Shown here piece by piece: positions 25,303-36,234 of a stretch of 64,000 nucleotides of DNA. The stretch spans positions 1 through 64,000 of the forward strand of contig PYSS01000046.1 of the NCBI GenBank assembly GCA_003049465.1, in the 5' to 3' direction. Origin of the DNA: Magnaporthiopsis rhizophila. Lineage: Eukaryota > Ascomycota > Sordariomycetes > Magnaporthales > Magnaporthaceae. Each line of letters begins with the position of its first letter. Positions within the stretch are counted from its first letter, which is position 1. The notes beneath the pieces are model-generated. The model saw only the letters and a list, made by a program, of their open reading frames with translations, had not been told where the DNA came from and ran no database searches. The position numbers and the translations under genes are program-made.

Positions 25303-27177
25303 TGACCTCATCTTCATCTCCCTTATTCTTTTTTTTTTTTTTTTTTGGGTTTACACCAATATTTTTTTTCTCTTTCCTCTTGGTCATGGGACCCGGACGC
25401 CTGAACCGCCCCTTGGCTGTTTTTATCCTTTAGTACACACCGGTCATGGATGGTGCCCGCGGCACCGCCTGGAAGCGTCAGCGTGAGCAAGAAAAACGAT
25501 AACGACAACAAATCGAGTAATGATGACAATTTCTACCTTTACCATTTTTTTTCCCCCCCTCGCCACCCACACACGAAGTCGCCATGCAACCAACCAACCG
25601 AGCCCTACCACAAATTGACGACGAGACGTTCACACACCCAAACCACTAAGTTGTACGACAGCCCCGAAACACTCATCATCATCGCCGTCGGGCGAACGCC
25701 GATTTCTTTTTACGAGTGTTACGACATGGTCCTCAGATCTTTTTGATGTCGGGCCGTCAAGGTCTGGGGGCATGTACATGATGTGAACGAGCGAAAAAGA
25801 TTTTACATCTGGTGGATTTTAATTTCTAAAACAAGCCCGCCCGGATTTACACGCTAATTCTTTCTGTTTATTTCTCACCAAGATTTTTTTTTTCTTTCCT
25901 GTTTTCTCTGTTGTCATCGGCTTTCTCTATTTTATCCTCCTTGTTTCCTGTCAATCTCCTTGTTTTTCTTTCCATCTCTGTTTTGGATTCCGCCTCACCC
26001 TGCTCCCAGCCCTGGGTGTGTGCCTATCGAGAGACGTTAGGCACACATGGCTTGCAGCAGCAGCAGCAGCGGGCGAAGGTGCGGGATAAAAGAAAGCCAT
26101 GACCGCCTGTTATGAACCTGAGGTGGCCCACGACCCAGTTATGCTCAACATTTTTGCGTTTGGCTTTGGAGGGTTGTGTAGGGGATGAATGGTGGTGGTG
26201 GTGGGTTTTAGACATCGCCAGCAATCCGGTAACGATGTCACATCACATGGCTGTGCTTTGCGGGCACTGATCTTCTCTCTTTTGTCTACCTAACGACCTG
26301 GATAACGAATCTCCTTTTTGTCTCTCTTTTTTTCCTTGCTTTGCTAAAAAGCCACACAGATGAGAACGGGGTTTTGGGGAATTTGGCTTGTTATTCTTGT
26401 CGTCTTCTCCTTGGGTATGTGTCTCTCTAGGTAACGACGCTACGATGGGTACAAAAATCAACAAACTGTTGACTACCACTCCAGATACAAAGAAATTTTA
26501 GAGCTTTACCTAGCTGCTCTCTGAGTGTGTGCACGTCTTTGCCTGTCATGAGTGTCATGGATGGGTGTCATGGCTGTGGCGAGACGCCGCCGACCTCCTG
26601 GAAACCAAAACTCGCCTGCATGTGCTGTGCTGAACCAGTCTTCGGGGTGGGACTCGGCGCCCGTCCTGTAATCACAGCCGTGCGCAAGCGCGTGATACCG
26701 GGACACGGGGGAAGTGACTAGCCGGGTTGGGTTGCGTCCTTCTTGTCCTGGGTGTGTTTCACCACCTGGTGCCCGCCTCCTCCCGCCCCCTTTCCATTGC
26801 GTTATCACGGGCGGGCTTGTGCTTCTGCCAGCCAGGCCAGAATCAAGAAAAGCGGCGGGTTGGTCGGCAAGTCACGTGATTCGGGTTGCTGCGCCAACTT
26901 CCCCCTGCAGCAACCCAACCACGCGCCACGACGCAATTTGCCGCCCCATCCCCTTCCATGCGCCAGCCCCGTGGTGGACTTGGGCTTGTTATTTTGGTGA
27001 AGGGGACCAGACCACAGACACAGACACTTCGATTCTTCGATACCGGCCACCGCTGAAACAACATACCGGCTGGCATCCATGGCGGTTGCGTTTGTTTCCT
27101 TCTTGCCTTTGCAGACAGCAGCATAATTGATTCACGACTTTCTTTTTCTTGTACCCACAATCTTACCCAACGACGTA
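25303..27177. other. Intergenic: stuA 3' end and promoter of the Cut12-like gene
   Basis: Pyrimidine- and T-rich sequence directly after the stuA stop (T run near 25329-25346) is consistent with a long 3' untranslated region. The right part should hold the promoter of the gene starting at 27178. A short CAG repeat sits near 26056. No credible reading frame was found. Confidence 0.6.
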
Positions 27178-29730
27178 ATGGCTTCAATGATGATGGCCGA
27201 CATGACGCCCAGCGCGTCCTTGCCGCTCGCTCCCTCCCCCGTCGGCGCCCTCAACGCCTCGACTCCTCCCGTCGCCGCCACGCGTACGCCGCCCGAGATG
27301 CACGAGGTGACGGCCTCCATAACACAGGTCATGGAGGGCACTCCAGAACCAGAGGTGGCCGGCGACGTCCCCGCCTCGCCCTACCTGGACGCCGCAAACA
27401 AGGGCCACGAGCAGCAGGAGAACATATCGCCGTCAAGAGGCCGCACTGGAAGCGGGCGGGCGTCTCGGCCCATCTCCCGCATCATATCGGGCGGCGAGCT
27501 CTCGCCCCTCAAGATCCTCCAGGATAGACCAGCGCCCGTTGCCGAAGAGGCGGGCTCTGCCACCGCCACAACCAACGCAGCAGCCGTGCTCTCGGACGCC
27601 GCCAAGATGCCGCCGCCGAATCTCATCCGCAGTCCGCGTAAGTCGTCGTGGCCGGACAGCACGAAGCGGTTCCCCGTCAAGGTCAACACGCCCATCGTCG
27701 CTGCGGCGGCGGGGCCGACGTCACCACGCGTGAAGCCGCCGGTGCACCCTAAGCCGCCTGCGCTGGTGGCACACATGCGACAGCTGAGCCTCGAGGACGA
27801 GGCCGCGCGGAACAACGAGGGGCTGAAAAAGGCCATGGCATTACTCGACGATGAGGTCAGCGGGCTGGCCGGATCAGACGACGACGAGGACGTGACGCTC
27901 GGCCTGAGCGAGAGCCCGTCTGCTCTTGGCATTAACGGATCCGGAGGCCGCAGCGTGGGCGGGAGGGAGTCCCTGGCCGCCGCGGACGACACGATGATGA
28001 GCACATTCAGTAACTTCTCGGCCGTGCCGACACCTCGGGCAAACCGGGCGTCGATGCCACCGCCGCAGCGGACACCACGGTCTTCTACCATGGGCCCAGG
28101 TGCAGATTCGGGCAATAACACCACGAATCTCCTGCTCGAGTTTACGGAGCAGCTGCGGTTTTCGCATGCCCAACAGCAGCAGCAACAGCAGCAGCAGTCC
28201 CGGGCCAACATGTCACCGTCGAGGACAACACCCAACCTCGGCGGGGGAGTGGCGGCGACGCCGCAGCGCAAGACCATGATGAACCTGCTCGACTTTGACA
28301 TCCCGCCCATGCCGACTCCGCGCAGCATCCCCACCATCACGCCGCGCGAGCTCGAGAGTCTCAAGTCCAACTTCCTGTCCGAGATCAGCAGTTTGAAGGC
28401 GTCGCTGAGCGGCAAGGAGGCCGAGGCGCAGTCGCTCAAGACGGCCGTGGGCGACGCCGAGAAGCGCGTGGGCACGTGCATGGAGCAGCTGCGCGAGGAG
28501 ACGACGGCGCGCGAGCAGGCACAGTCGGAGCGCGACGACTGGGAACGTCGAGCCCGCGAGATGGAAGCGGTGCTGCGTAAAGTCAAGGAGGAGATCGTGG
28601 TGGGCCAGCGTGAGCGCGACGAGCTCGAAGCCAAGCTGGAGGAGTCCAACATGCGGCGCGAGATGGCCGAGACGATGGCGCAGGAGGCCGAGAGCAAGCT
28701 GGCGGCCATGCGGGCGGGCAAGGCGGCCGAGGCGGCTATGCAGGGCGGCGAGAAGCGGTCGGCATCACCAGGCAGCCAGAACGGCGAGCACGCGGGCTCT
28801 GGCGGTAAGGCCCTCACGCCGCGCGACGTGGAGATGGCGGTCGAGAAGGTGGCGCGCGAGCTGCACGCGCTCTACAAGAGCAAGCACACGGACAAGATCA
28901 CGGCCCTCAAGCGGTCGTACGAGCGTCGGTGGGAGAAGAAGGTGCACGAGCTCGAGGAGAAGGTCGAGGACCTCGGCAGGGAGAACGAGGACATCCGGGC
29001 GGGACGCCACGCCACCATGACGCGCGTGGACCCGGCCGCGGCGGCGCTCGAGGAGGAGCGCAAGGCAAAGGCGGCCAAGGACTCTGCGCAGATCTCGGAG
29101 CTGAACGCCGAGGTCGAGAAGCTCGAGGCCGTGATCCGGACGGTTCAGGAGGACAATCAGGAGATGCGCAGGCTGCTCGAGCAGGAGCGCGTTGAGAAGG
29201 GCGAGCTGGTGCAGCTGGCCGAGGAGATGATGAGCATGCAGCAGCAGCAGAGCTTTATCGGCGTCAGCAGCAACAACAATAACAACAGCGGGAACGACAA
29301 CAGGGCCGCCGCCGCCTCCGGCATCACCAGCCCCAGGCCCACCAACAGGAACAGCAGCGGTAGCAACTCGTCGACAGCCAGCGGACGAACGCCCGCCGCC
29401 AAGGGCCCGGCCCGTCCGTCGTCGGCTGCGGCGACGGCCCCGCCGACGCCGTCGCGCGCGCAGCCGTCGCCGCCCAGGCTGAGCACCACGACGCCCGGCC
29501 GCGGCATCTCGCGCCTGCAGGCGCCGGGGACCGCCGATGGCGGCCCGCGCAGCATCGCGCGTGTGTCGGGCCTCCGGGCGCCCGGCTCCATCGCCGCGCC
29601 CAAGAGCCACATCGGCCGCCCCTTGGCGCACCACGAGCGCAAGAAGAGCGTGCCCATGGCCGGCGGCGGGGCGCCGCGCAGCGGGTTGATGAGCTCTATT
29701 GAGAAGATGGGCAGCTACAAGGGTCACTAG
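27178..29730 (+). CDS. Cut12-like spindle pole body coiled-coil protein
   Basis: Single exon, 850 aa. The start is the first in-frame ATG (MASMMMADMTPS); the frame further upstream has only ATT. The N-terminal third is Ser/Pro-rich with SP and TP sites (GELSPLKILQD, NLIRSPRKSSWPD), suggesting cell-cycle kinase targets. Two heptad-rich coiled coils follow (about residues 385-525 and 545-685); the second begins VEMAVEKVARELHALYKSK and continues with KRSYERRWEKKVHELEEK. This block is characteristic of the fungal Cut12 domain (fission yeast Cut12, Aspergillus SnaD), a spindle pole body component needed for bipolar spindle formation. The tail is basic, Ser/Pro-rich and ends near GLMSSIEKMGSYKGH. 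A Gln run from CAG codons occurs near residue 335. Assignment rests on remembered domain wording, so the exact orthologue is uncertain. Confidence 0.7.
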   Translation: MASMMMADMTPSASLPLAPSPVGALNASTPPVAATRTPPEMHEVTASITQVMEGTPEPEVAGDVPASPYLDAANKGHEQQENISPSRGRTGSGRASRPISRIISGGELSPLKILQDRPAPVAEEAGSATATTNAAAVLSDAAKMPPPNLIRSPRKSSWPDSTKRFPVKVNTPIVAAAAGPTSPRVKPPVHPKPPALVAHMRQLSLEDEAARNNEGLKKAMALLDDEVSGLAGSDDDEDVTLGLSESPSALGINGSGGRSVGGRESLAAADDTMMSTFSNFSAVPTPRANRASMPPPQRTPRSSTMGPGADSGNNTTNLLLEFTEQLRFSHAQQQQQQQQQSRANMSPSRTTPNLGGGVAATPQRKTMMNLLDFDIPPMPTPRSIPTITPRELESLKSNFLSEISSLKASLSGKEAEAQSLKTAVGDAEKRVGTCMEQLREETTAREQAQSERDDWERRAREMEAVLRKVKEEIVVGQRERDELEAKLEESNMRREMAETMAQEAESKLAAMRAGKAAEAAMQGGEKRSASPGSQNGEHAGSGGKALTPRDVEMAVEKVARELHALYKSKHTDKITALKRSYERRWEKKVHELEEKVEDLGRENEDIRAGRHATMTRVDPAAAALEEERKAKAAKDSAQISELNAEVEKLEAVIRTVQEDNQEMRRLLEQERVEKGELVQLAEEMMSMQQQQSFIGVSSNNNNNSGNDNRAAAASGITSPRPTNRNSSGSNSSTASGRTPAAKGPARPSSAAATAPPTPSRAQPSPPRLSTTTPGRGISRLQAPGTADGGPRSIARVSGLRAPGSIAAPKSHIGRPLAHHERKKSVPMAGGGAPRSGLMSSIEKMGSYKGH

Positions 29731-30559
29731 ATGGGACATGAAGCCATGAGTGGGAAGAAAAAAAGGTAACGCGGAAAACTCGGATAAAGGTGTTTTTTTT
29801 TTCTTCTTTTTCATCTGGCCGTATTTACCCTGTTTGCTTGCTTGCTTCTCTGTGCTTCTCCCATCTCTCCCACTCTGCATTCTCCATACCGGGCTTCCTT
29901 TTTCGTTTGAGCTCTTTTCTCTTTCTGTTTCTGCCGACACATTCTTTCTTGTCGTCGTCCCCCTTTTTTTTTTTTTTTTTTCCCTGTCTTTCTTTTTTTC
30001 CGCGGCGCCTTGGGTTGGTTATGATGTGATCTGCATAATGACGGAAAGCAAATCGGCGGGGGAGGCTTTATAACGATGTGATGCGCGTCTACTGGGGGAG
30101 AGAAAGAGAGAGACAGAGAGAGAGTGTGTGGCTGTGTATCCCGCCCCAGATCTTGTCTGTTTGGATCATACAAGAGTTGTATTGTCTAGTATGTACGGTT
30201 TCCCCGTACGTGCCGCTTGGATGCGTCTGCGCCGTGGTGGTGTTGCGCACATCACATTTGCCGCGGCGTCTCATATATTCCAAATACCCTGCTTGTCCGG
30301 TTTTTGTATCTTGGTTTAGCCGAATAACCTTGGCCGTGATGTTGGGATGCTGGCTTCGGATGGGCATTGTGCTGCATATCAAACGCACCCGCACTCGATG
30401 CACGGCGGCGTTATAGACGTCACAGAAATTTCCAATTTTATAAAAGACACCGAGACGCCCAGCCTATATTACAGTCGCTTGTTTACGCATGGCGTTTGTC
30501 ACAAGAAAAAAAAAAAAAAAGAAAAAAAAAATCCCGATCCAAACAAGCCCCAGCTTCGG
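29731..30559. other. Convergent intergenic region
   Basis: Lies between two stop codons of convergent genes, so it should contain both 3' untranslated regions. T-rich tracts (29792-29803 and 29963-29981) follow the plus-strand gene, and an A-rich tract (30505-30530) lies before the minus-strand stop. No reading frame is supported. Confidence 0.6.
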
Positions 30560-31994
30560 CTAAGTCTCCTCCGCACTGCCGCCCCCGTCGTCGCCATCGT
30601 CATCATCGCCGTCATCCGCATCAGGATCATCCGGCAGCACGATGGAGTTGAGATGCGTTATCTGCATAGTGAATTGTTAGCAATTTCACCTGCCCTGGAC
30701 GGACTCCGACAGAAACACCAACTTACAAATCCCGCCATGGCCCCAATCATATCCCCGATACGATCGAGCCCGTCGGCCGCCGTGAACAGCTCGTCGGGGA
30801 CCCTCGCGCTGACGGTGAAGCTCCGGAGCTTGAGCAGCTGGATGTTGCGGTGGTCGGCGTCGAAGCCCTTGGGCTTCGTCTTGAGGGCGTCGGCGGCGTT
30901 GTGCTCGGCAAAGGCCTTGAAGATGGACTTTTCGTCGCCGGCCTTGGCCCGCGGCAGGAACACGGCCCGGAACGGCTCGGCGCACAGGGCGCGGCGCCAG
31001 CGCCGCGGCCGCTCGTCGATGCTGGCCCGAAGACGGTGGAGCGCGTCGGCCTCTGCAGGGTGGCAAGGTTTTCGTTAGTGACCTGCGGGTGATGATAGGA
31101 AGGTAGGACATCCCAGGACGACCTACCAGGATGCCACAAGCCGCCGCCTACAAAGCAGCTGCTCGGCTCGCAGTGCACGTAGTAGCCCGCATAGGGCCCC
31201 TTGCGGCCGGTGCGCGAAAAGGCGGCCGAGTAGTGCGGCTTGTACGGGGTCTTCTCCTTGGAGAAGCGGATGTCGCGGTATATGCGGAACGAGAGGTCTT
31301 TGACCGGCAGCTGCGGCAGCGTCTCGTCCTCGGCCATGAGCCGCTCCTGCAGCGCCTCGACAAAGGCGTTCCAGTCGCCCAGGGACCGGCGGTACTCGCC
31401 GTCGTTGCTTTTGAGCCACGCGCGTTTGTTGTTGGCCTTGAGGTCGGCGAGGAAGAGCATCGTGTTGGGGTGCACCCTGTCGTCGGCGTACTCGACGCCG
31501 CCCGTGTCGCGAAGCTTCTTGTGGGGTATGAAGGTCACTCTGGACTCTTCATTGTCGTCGTCTTCTTCTGCGTCCTCGTCGTCCTGCTTTTTGCTTGCTG
31601 GACGGCCCCTGCCACGGGCAGCCTTTGCCGGCTTTTGCTTTGACTTGGGCTTTGGCTCGTCCTCGTCCTCCTCTTCTTGTGAACCGGAGCTCTTCTCCTC
31701 TTCATCTGCTCCCTCGCCGTCGTCGTCGTCATCGTCGTCATCAGATTCCTCGTACGCGTCCTCACTGTCATCCGATTCGGGCTTCGGCCCTCGGCGGCCG
31801 GTGTATTTTGCACCGGCGCCTGTCTTTGCGCGCTTCGAAGGCGGCTCGGCCTCGCTTTCAGAGTCGGAGCCGCTCTCAAGGTACTGGCTCTTCTTGACGG
31901 ACGAACCGATGCGCTGCGATTGGCGGCGTCCCGAGGAAGCCGGTTTAGCCGCCGGCTTCGGGGTTGCGGGCGCTTTGCGTTTGCGAGGGGGCAT
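30560..31994 (-). CDS. DUF2461 (TIGR02453 family) protein with acidic N-terminus
   Basis: Join of 31994..31127, 31052..30727 and 30661..30560 (minus), 431 aa. Introns of 74 and 65 nt have GTAGGT and GTAAGT donors. The first join gives GLWHPEADALHRLRAS, the second GAMAGFITHLNSIVLP. The N-terminal 170 residues are a nuclear-type tail: MPPRKRKAPATPKP, Lys/Arg clusters and long Asp/Glu runs. The DUF2461 domain follows from about residue 175 (FLADLKANNKRAWLKSN, RIYRDIRFSKEKTPYK, GYYVHCEP). Bacterial and fungal members are about 220-400 aa and have no established biochemical role. The basic and acidic tail suggests a nuclear or chromatin-associated protein, which is inference. The C-terminus ends in another Asp-rich segment. 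It is transcribed divergently from the PhyH gene. Confidence 0.85.
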
Positions 31995-32330
31995 AATTGA
32001 TCGTTGTTTGGTCTTTGCGGCGTACGATGTAGTCCGATTCGAGAACAAGATCGGGTGCTCTGAGCTGTTGTGGATTATAAATGCTGAGGAGAGTGGAGGG
32101 CGCAAGGCCTGGGGACTGCCGAAGGGAGCAAGGGAGAAGGGATGCGACAAAGGCACGTCGGAGTCCAGGGGGAGGCGAAACGCGGGGATGACGGCATTGC
32201 AAGTCGCGTGGGCACGTGCTGCCTTCGATTTTATGCTCGGAGACCGACGCTTTATTGCCGAAGGTACGTCACATCAAATTCCAGGCCAGAAATCGCAACG
32301 CAACCCAGCACCCCCGTGCCCCTCGTGAAA
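31995..32330. promoter_or_regulatory. 336-bp divergent promoter region
   Basis: Lies between the start codons of the minus-strand DUF2461 gene and the plus-strand PhyH gene. A TATAAAT at 32076-32082 on the plus strand could serve the PhyH gene, about 250 bp upstream of its start. Shared regulation is only a possibility suggested by the short distance. Confidence 0.5.
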
Positions 32331-33218
32331 ATGGCCTCGCCCGAACTGTCCCTACGAGCCCAGTTGGACCGCGACGGCTTCGTCGTCCTGAAGCAGGTTC
32401 TAGACTCCCCCAGGCTCGAAGCACTCCGGGAGGCGGCCGCCAAGGCAGTGGCACTCGCGCAGGCCGGGCAGTGGGCGCACATCCGTACCGTCGGGAAGCA
32501 GTTTCCGCCGTGGCCCGACAAGCCCGACGCGGACGGCGGCGGCATTTGGGGTGTGCAGGCGTTGCTGCACCCGGACATGCCGGGACGGGATGAGTTTGCG
32601 CGCGCCTACTTCTCCGACGCGGTCCTGGACCCCGCGCGCGAGCTCATCGGCGCGGCCGGCGACGACGACCTCGTCATGGAGCTGTTCAACATGCTCGTGC
32701 GGCCGGGGCGGGCGTTCGAGCTGCGGTGGCACCGCGACGACGTGGCGGCCGAGGCTACGGACGAGGAGGAGCTGGCGCGGCTCTCGCGGCCGGCGTACCA
32801 CGTGCAGTACAACCTGGCGCTCTACGACGACGACAGCCTAGTGTGCGTGCCGGGGTCACACAAGCGCGCGCGCACGGCAGCCGAGCGGACGGCGGGCCCC
32901 TACGAGACGGGTCTGGCGGGCGAGACGCGTGTGCGGCTGGCGGCCGGCGACCTCGTATTCTACGACAACAACATGCTGCACCGTGGGGTTTATGACCCGG
33001 CCAAGGAACGGGCGACGCTGCACGGGTCTATCGGCCACGTGAGCGGCAGCAGGCTAAGGGCGCGCAACGTGCTGCAGCACGGCGTCGGCGCCTGGGTCGA
33101 CCGCTGTGAGTTCAGCGCGCTTACTGGCCCCCAGAGGCATAGGGCCGAGGCCATGAGGGACCGGCTGGTGCGCCTGGGCCGAGACAGCGGCGACGTGGGG
33201 TTCTCGCTCGAGGGCTGA
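32331..33218 (+). CDS. Phytanoyl-CoA dioxygenase (PhyH) family Fe(II)/2-oxoglutarate oxygenase
   Basis: Single exon, 295 aa, starting at MASPELSLRAQLDRDGF. The N-terminal LDRDGFVVLKQVLD motif is typical of PhyH proteins. The double-stranded beta-helix shows the iron-binding triad: H134 and D136 (WHRDD) and distal H217 (MLHRGVYDP), with R227 a likely 2-oxoglutarate contact. CVPGSHKRAR (about 172-181) is the usual strand before the distal histidine. Such enzymes hydroxylate acyl-CoAs or small metabolites; the substrate cannot be read from sequence. There is no signal peptide and no peroxisomal SKL-type end (it ends FSLEG), so a cytosolic location is likely. It is divergent from DUF2461 across 336 bp. 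Confidence 0.87.
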   Translation: MASPELSLRAQLDRDGFVVLKQVLDSPRLEALREAAAKAVALAQAGQWAHIRTVGKQFPPWPDKPDADGGGIWGVQALLHPDMPGRDEFARAYFSDAVLDPARELIGAAGDDDLVMELFNMLVRPGRAFELRWHRDDVAAEATDEEELARLSRPAYHVQYNLALYDDDSLVCVPGSHKRARTAAERTAGPYETGLAGETRVRLAAGDLVFYDNNMLHRGVYDPAKERATLHGSIGHVSGSRLRARNVLQHGVGAWVDRCEFSALTGPQRHRAEAMRDRLVRLGRDSGDVGFSLEG

Positions 33219-34075
33219 GCTGAGCGAGGAGGGTAGGTGGACATCTTGCACCTGGGTTCGGGCTTGTGCCGCCGCAAAAGGCCTCAAGTAACAGCCAATC
33301 ATGAATGGCGTTAGTTTCTTGGTTGCTGACCCGCCCTTCTTGGCTGGGCAGAATTGGCGGGGTGCTAGGCTCCCACATTTGTCAATGTCTCGCCCTCAGG
33401 TTTTCTTGGCCTGTTGCAGAATGCATTGCAACCTGCGCCATCCCATCATGGTGATGTTGTTGCGGTGGGAAGGAACCCTTGTGCAGACCGTAGGTGGCGA
33501 TCAATTCCGTATTGGGCTGCACCTTCCCCTCCTGCCTCTTCCACACAATCAGCACGCGATGTGTCAGCAGATGTGCGCGCAGCCGCCGTAATCCAGCCTT
33601 GGCCTGCAGCTCAAGCCACTGCCCAGCACAGGGCAGCAGGGATCTATCGCCCGTACTCACTGGCTCGATCGGTGCAGCAGCTGTCTGCACCGCCCCATCA
33701 TCAACTCCACCATCTCTGCTGCACGTCTTGGTGGTGGTTTGCAGTCTGCTGCTTGGCTTTCAGCTGCCTGCCCGCTTCGCCCACCTCCCAGCCAGCCTGC
33801 CCTTGCTTTTGCTTTCCTGTCACTCTCCTTGACTAAATCTCTCCAGGATCCCCAATTCGACCTGCGCGTATTCCATCCTTTTCCTGTTTGCCCCTGGCGC
33901 GGCGCTGTCCGACAAATGTTGTAATTCGTTTTCCTCTACCACATCCGAACGTCAATCCGTGCCCAAGCCGTAAGCTTCCCCCGACACGCCGAACCGCCGA
34001 GCGTAAACCGCCCTCCGAGGCTCGTTTGCCCTCCTCCGTCCGTTCCGTAGGGGCGGGAACCGCGCCGTCAGAACA
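33219..34075. other. Intergenic: PhyH 3' end and promoter of membrane protein gene
   Basis: No credible coding frame. Pyrimidine-rich stretches near 33770-33850 are compatible with promoter or leader sequence of the downstream gene. Nothing more specific was seen. Confidence 0.55.
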
Positions 34076-35412
34076 ATGGGGTGGGATCTCTCAAGTTGGT
34101 ATGGCCTGGTGCGATGTCTGCAAATACTGTCCTCGCTGGCCGCCAGCGTACTGCAGGGTGTTCTCCTAGGATACATCACAATTAACAAGCTGGGGCCTGG
34201 CCAGAGCCTGCCGGTGCTCCAAGGCATGGTATGTCATTGAGTTGGATATCAGGACTCTCGGGCCGCCGGGAGATGCCTTGGCCTGGTCTAACGTGAACCC
34301 TTCAGATGACGGCGTCCCTATTATTCTCCATACTTGCCCTGGCCTTCTTACGGACCGGGAAACGCGGGCAGAAAACGCCATGGCTGGTCGCTGCCATCCT
34401 GGGCGACCTCGTCTTCATCGGCATCCTCCTGGCCGAAATCACCATCCTTTCCCAGGCCGGCCTGCCTGCCAACTGTGGCGGCCTGACGCGTAGCAACTGT
34501 CGGTCCAACCATTTCATTACCATCTCTAAACCAAGATCTTCTGCTTCCCCTACCTCCGTCAACTTGCACCGCCCCTTGCTTACCCTGTCCCGCACATAAG
34601 ACCTTCCGGAAGACTCCAAGGAGACGCCCAAACCGGGCTACAACAGCATTCGATTTTCCAACCAGTTCGGCGGCAACAAGGGCGAGCTGGACCGCTTCTG
34701 CGCCCTGTCGAGAGGGTTCTTCATCATCGCCATCGCCCTGGTGTTTACCTTTATCGGGTCCATCATCGTCGAGGTCTTGATGGTGGTGGCCGGGAGCTAC
34801 ACCAAGAACAGCAAGGTCGAGCTACAGATCCAGAACGCCATCCGCGATGCCGAGAAGGCGCATTCGAAACCGACCTCGCTAGCATCAATCAGCGGACGAC
34901 AGCAACACTACCAGCAAAGCATACCAGCCGTCATCCCGGGAGCTGCGGCGGCAGGGCCCTCGAGCGAAGCCGAAATCGGACCGGCGCATCCGGCGCACCA
35001 GCACCACCAGCTGCCGCACGCCGTCCGCCACGGCGGCAGCAGCGCCCACACGCTCCCGTCGCCCGTGTCGCCCGTGACGCCCCACCCGCACCGCTACAAC
35101 GCGCCGCCGACCATGCCGGCCGTCTACGGCGACCAGACAGTGGCCTCGTCCTCGTCCTCGGCTCCCCGGTCGCCTGTCCGGACGAATAACTTTGGCTACG
35201 AGACGCCCGAGGAGGAGGCGGCGGCGGCGGCGCTGATAACGGACGGCTCGAGGGCCGACCCGGACACCACCCGCTCGGGTCTGCCTCCGAGGTACACGCC
35301 AGGGACCCTGTACCCCATGAGCGGCCACGCCGACGAGACCAACGAGATGCGGTTGAGCGACTACGTCAAGGGGGAGACCAGAGCGCAGAACATGAAGGAT
35401 GGGTTACGCTGA
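34076..35412 (+). CDS. Four-helix integral membrane protein (MARVEL-like), function unknown
   Basis: Join 34076..34228, 34306..34498, 34601..35412; 385 aa. Intron 1 has a GTATGT donor, a CTAAC branch and a TTCAG acceptor. Intron 2 uses a weak GTCGGT donor chosen because it alone gives the frame and the motif GGLTRSNYLPEDSKE; an alternative donor at GTAGCA (34490) would remove a few residues. Four hydrophobic helices are visible: LVRCLQILSSLAASVLQGVL, MTASLLFSILALAF, WLVAAILGDLVFIGILLAEI and FFIIAIALVFTFIGSIIVEV. The extracellular loop before the last helix has a CGGLTR-type motif. The C-terminal 160 residues are cytosolic, Pro/His/Ser-rich. This topology fits fungal MARVEL-like membrane proteins of no known role. 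No signal peptide is needed. Confidence 0.75.
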
Positions 35413-36234
35413 GGGACGAGTGCGGTTTACGACAGGACGACAGAACACAAGTTACACGAGTGGCGCTTGATTATCCTCTCTAATATGTCGAGTTGGGCAC
35501 GGCGCTATGATACCATTGGGAAAGGCGCACGGTGCAATGTTATGGAGGTACATGGATGACAAATTGTTTGTTTTCTCGTTTATATCTTGACTAGTTTTGA
35601 ATTTTAGCTGTAATAACAGGCATCAATGATGCACATGATTTGACTTGTCAGTTATATTGGAGGATTTGGGATTGCAGGAGGCAGCTTCTTTGTCTCCTGG
35701 TCCACGATATATATTTCTCGTGTCGATGGTACATAGCCCGCGCCCGAAAATACTAACGAGGCGGATTTGATTGACAAAGAGCACCGGACCAGGAAGAGGA
35801 ACGGCTCCGGCACTTACTGTGCACAAAAATAAAAAGGGTATCATTTGACTACCTAGCCAACTTGAATCGCCATGCTGGAGTGACTATAACCGCCGAATGT
35901 ATTAACACCACATCAACCAGATCCTAGGGTCTCCAGAACAACCACCGCTGAGTTCCGCGGTCATGCCAACGAGCGGCAGATGGGATCTCTCTCTACTCTG
36001 CGCCTGCTGTTCCTTCGGCGACGTAGCGCCTTGAGATAGATGCCTGTACACATCCCATACCGTCAGGGCAGGCATCGACACGGGATAAGGATGCCACGCC
36101 CAACATGCGGACCACAAACCGACTAGACCGCAGCAGCAGGCGCCTTGTGGGCCGGGGACGAGATTCTTGGGGTATTTCTGCACCCCTTCCTCGAGGCCGT
36201 GAGCTATAGAGGCCTCCTTATCAACCAGCGGCCC
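35413..36234. other. Convergent intergenic region
   Basis: Separates the membrane protein gene from the minus-strand transcription factor gene, so it carries two 3' ends. It is noticeably more AT-rich near 35480-35900. No frame is supported. Confidence 0.6.
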
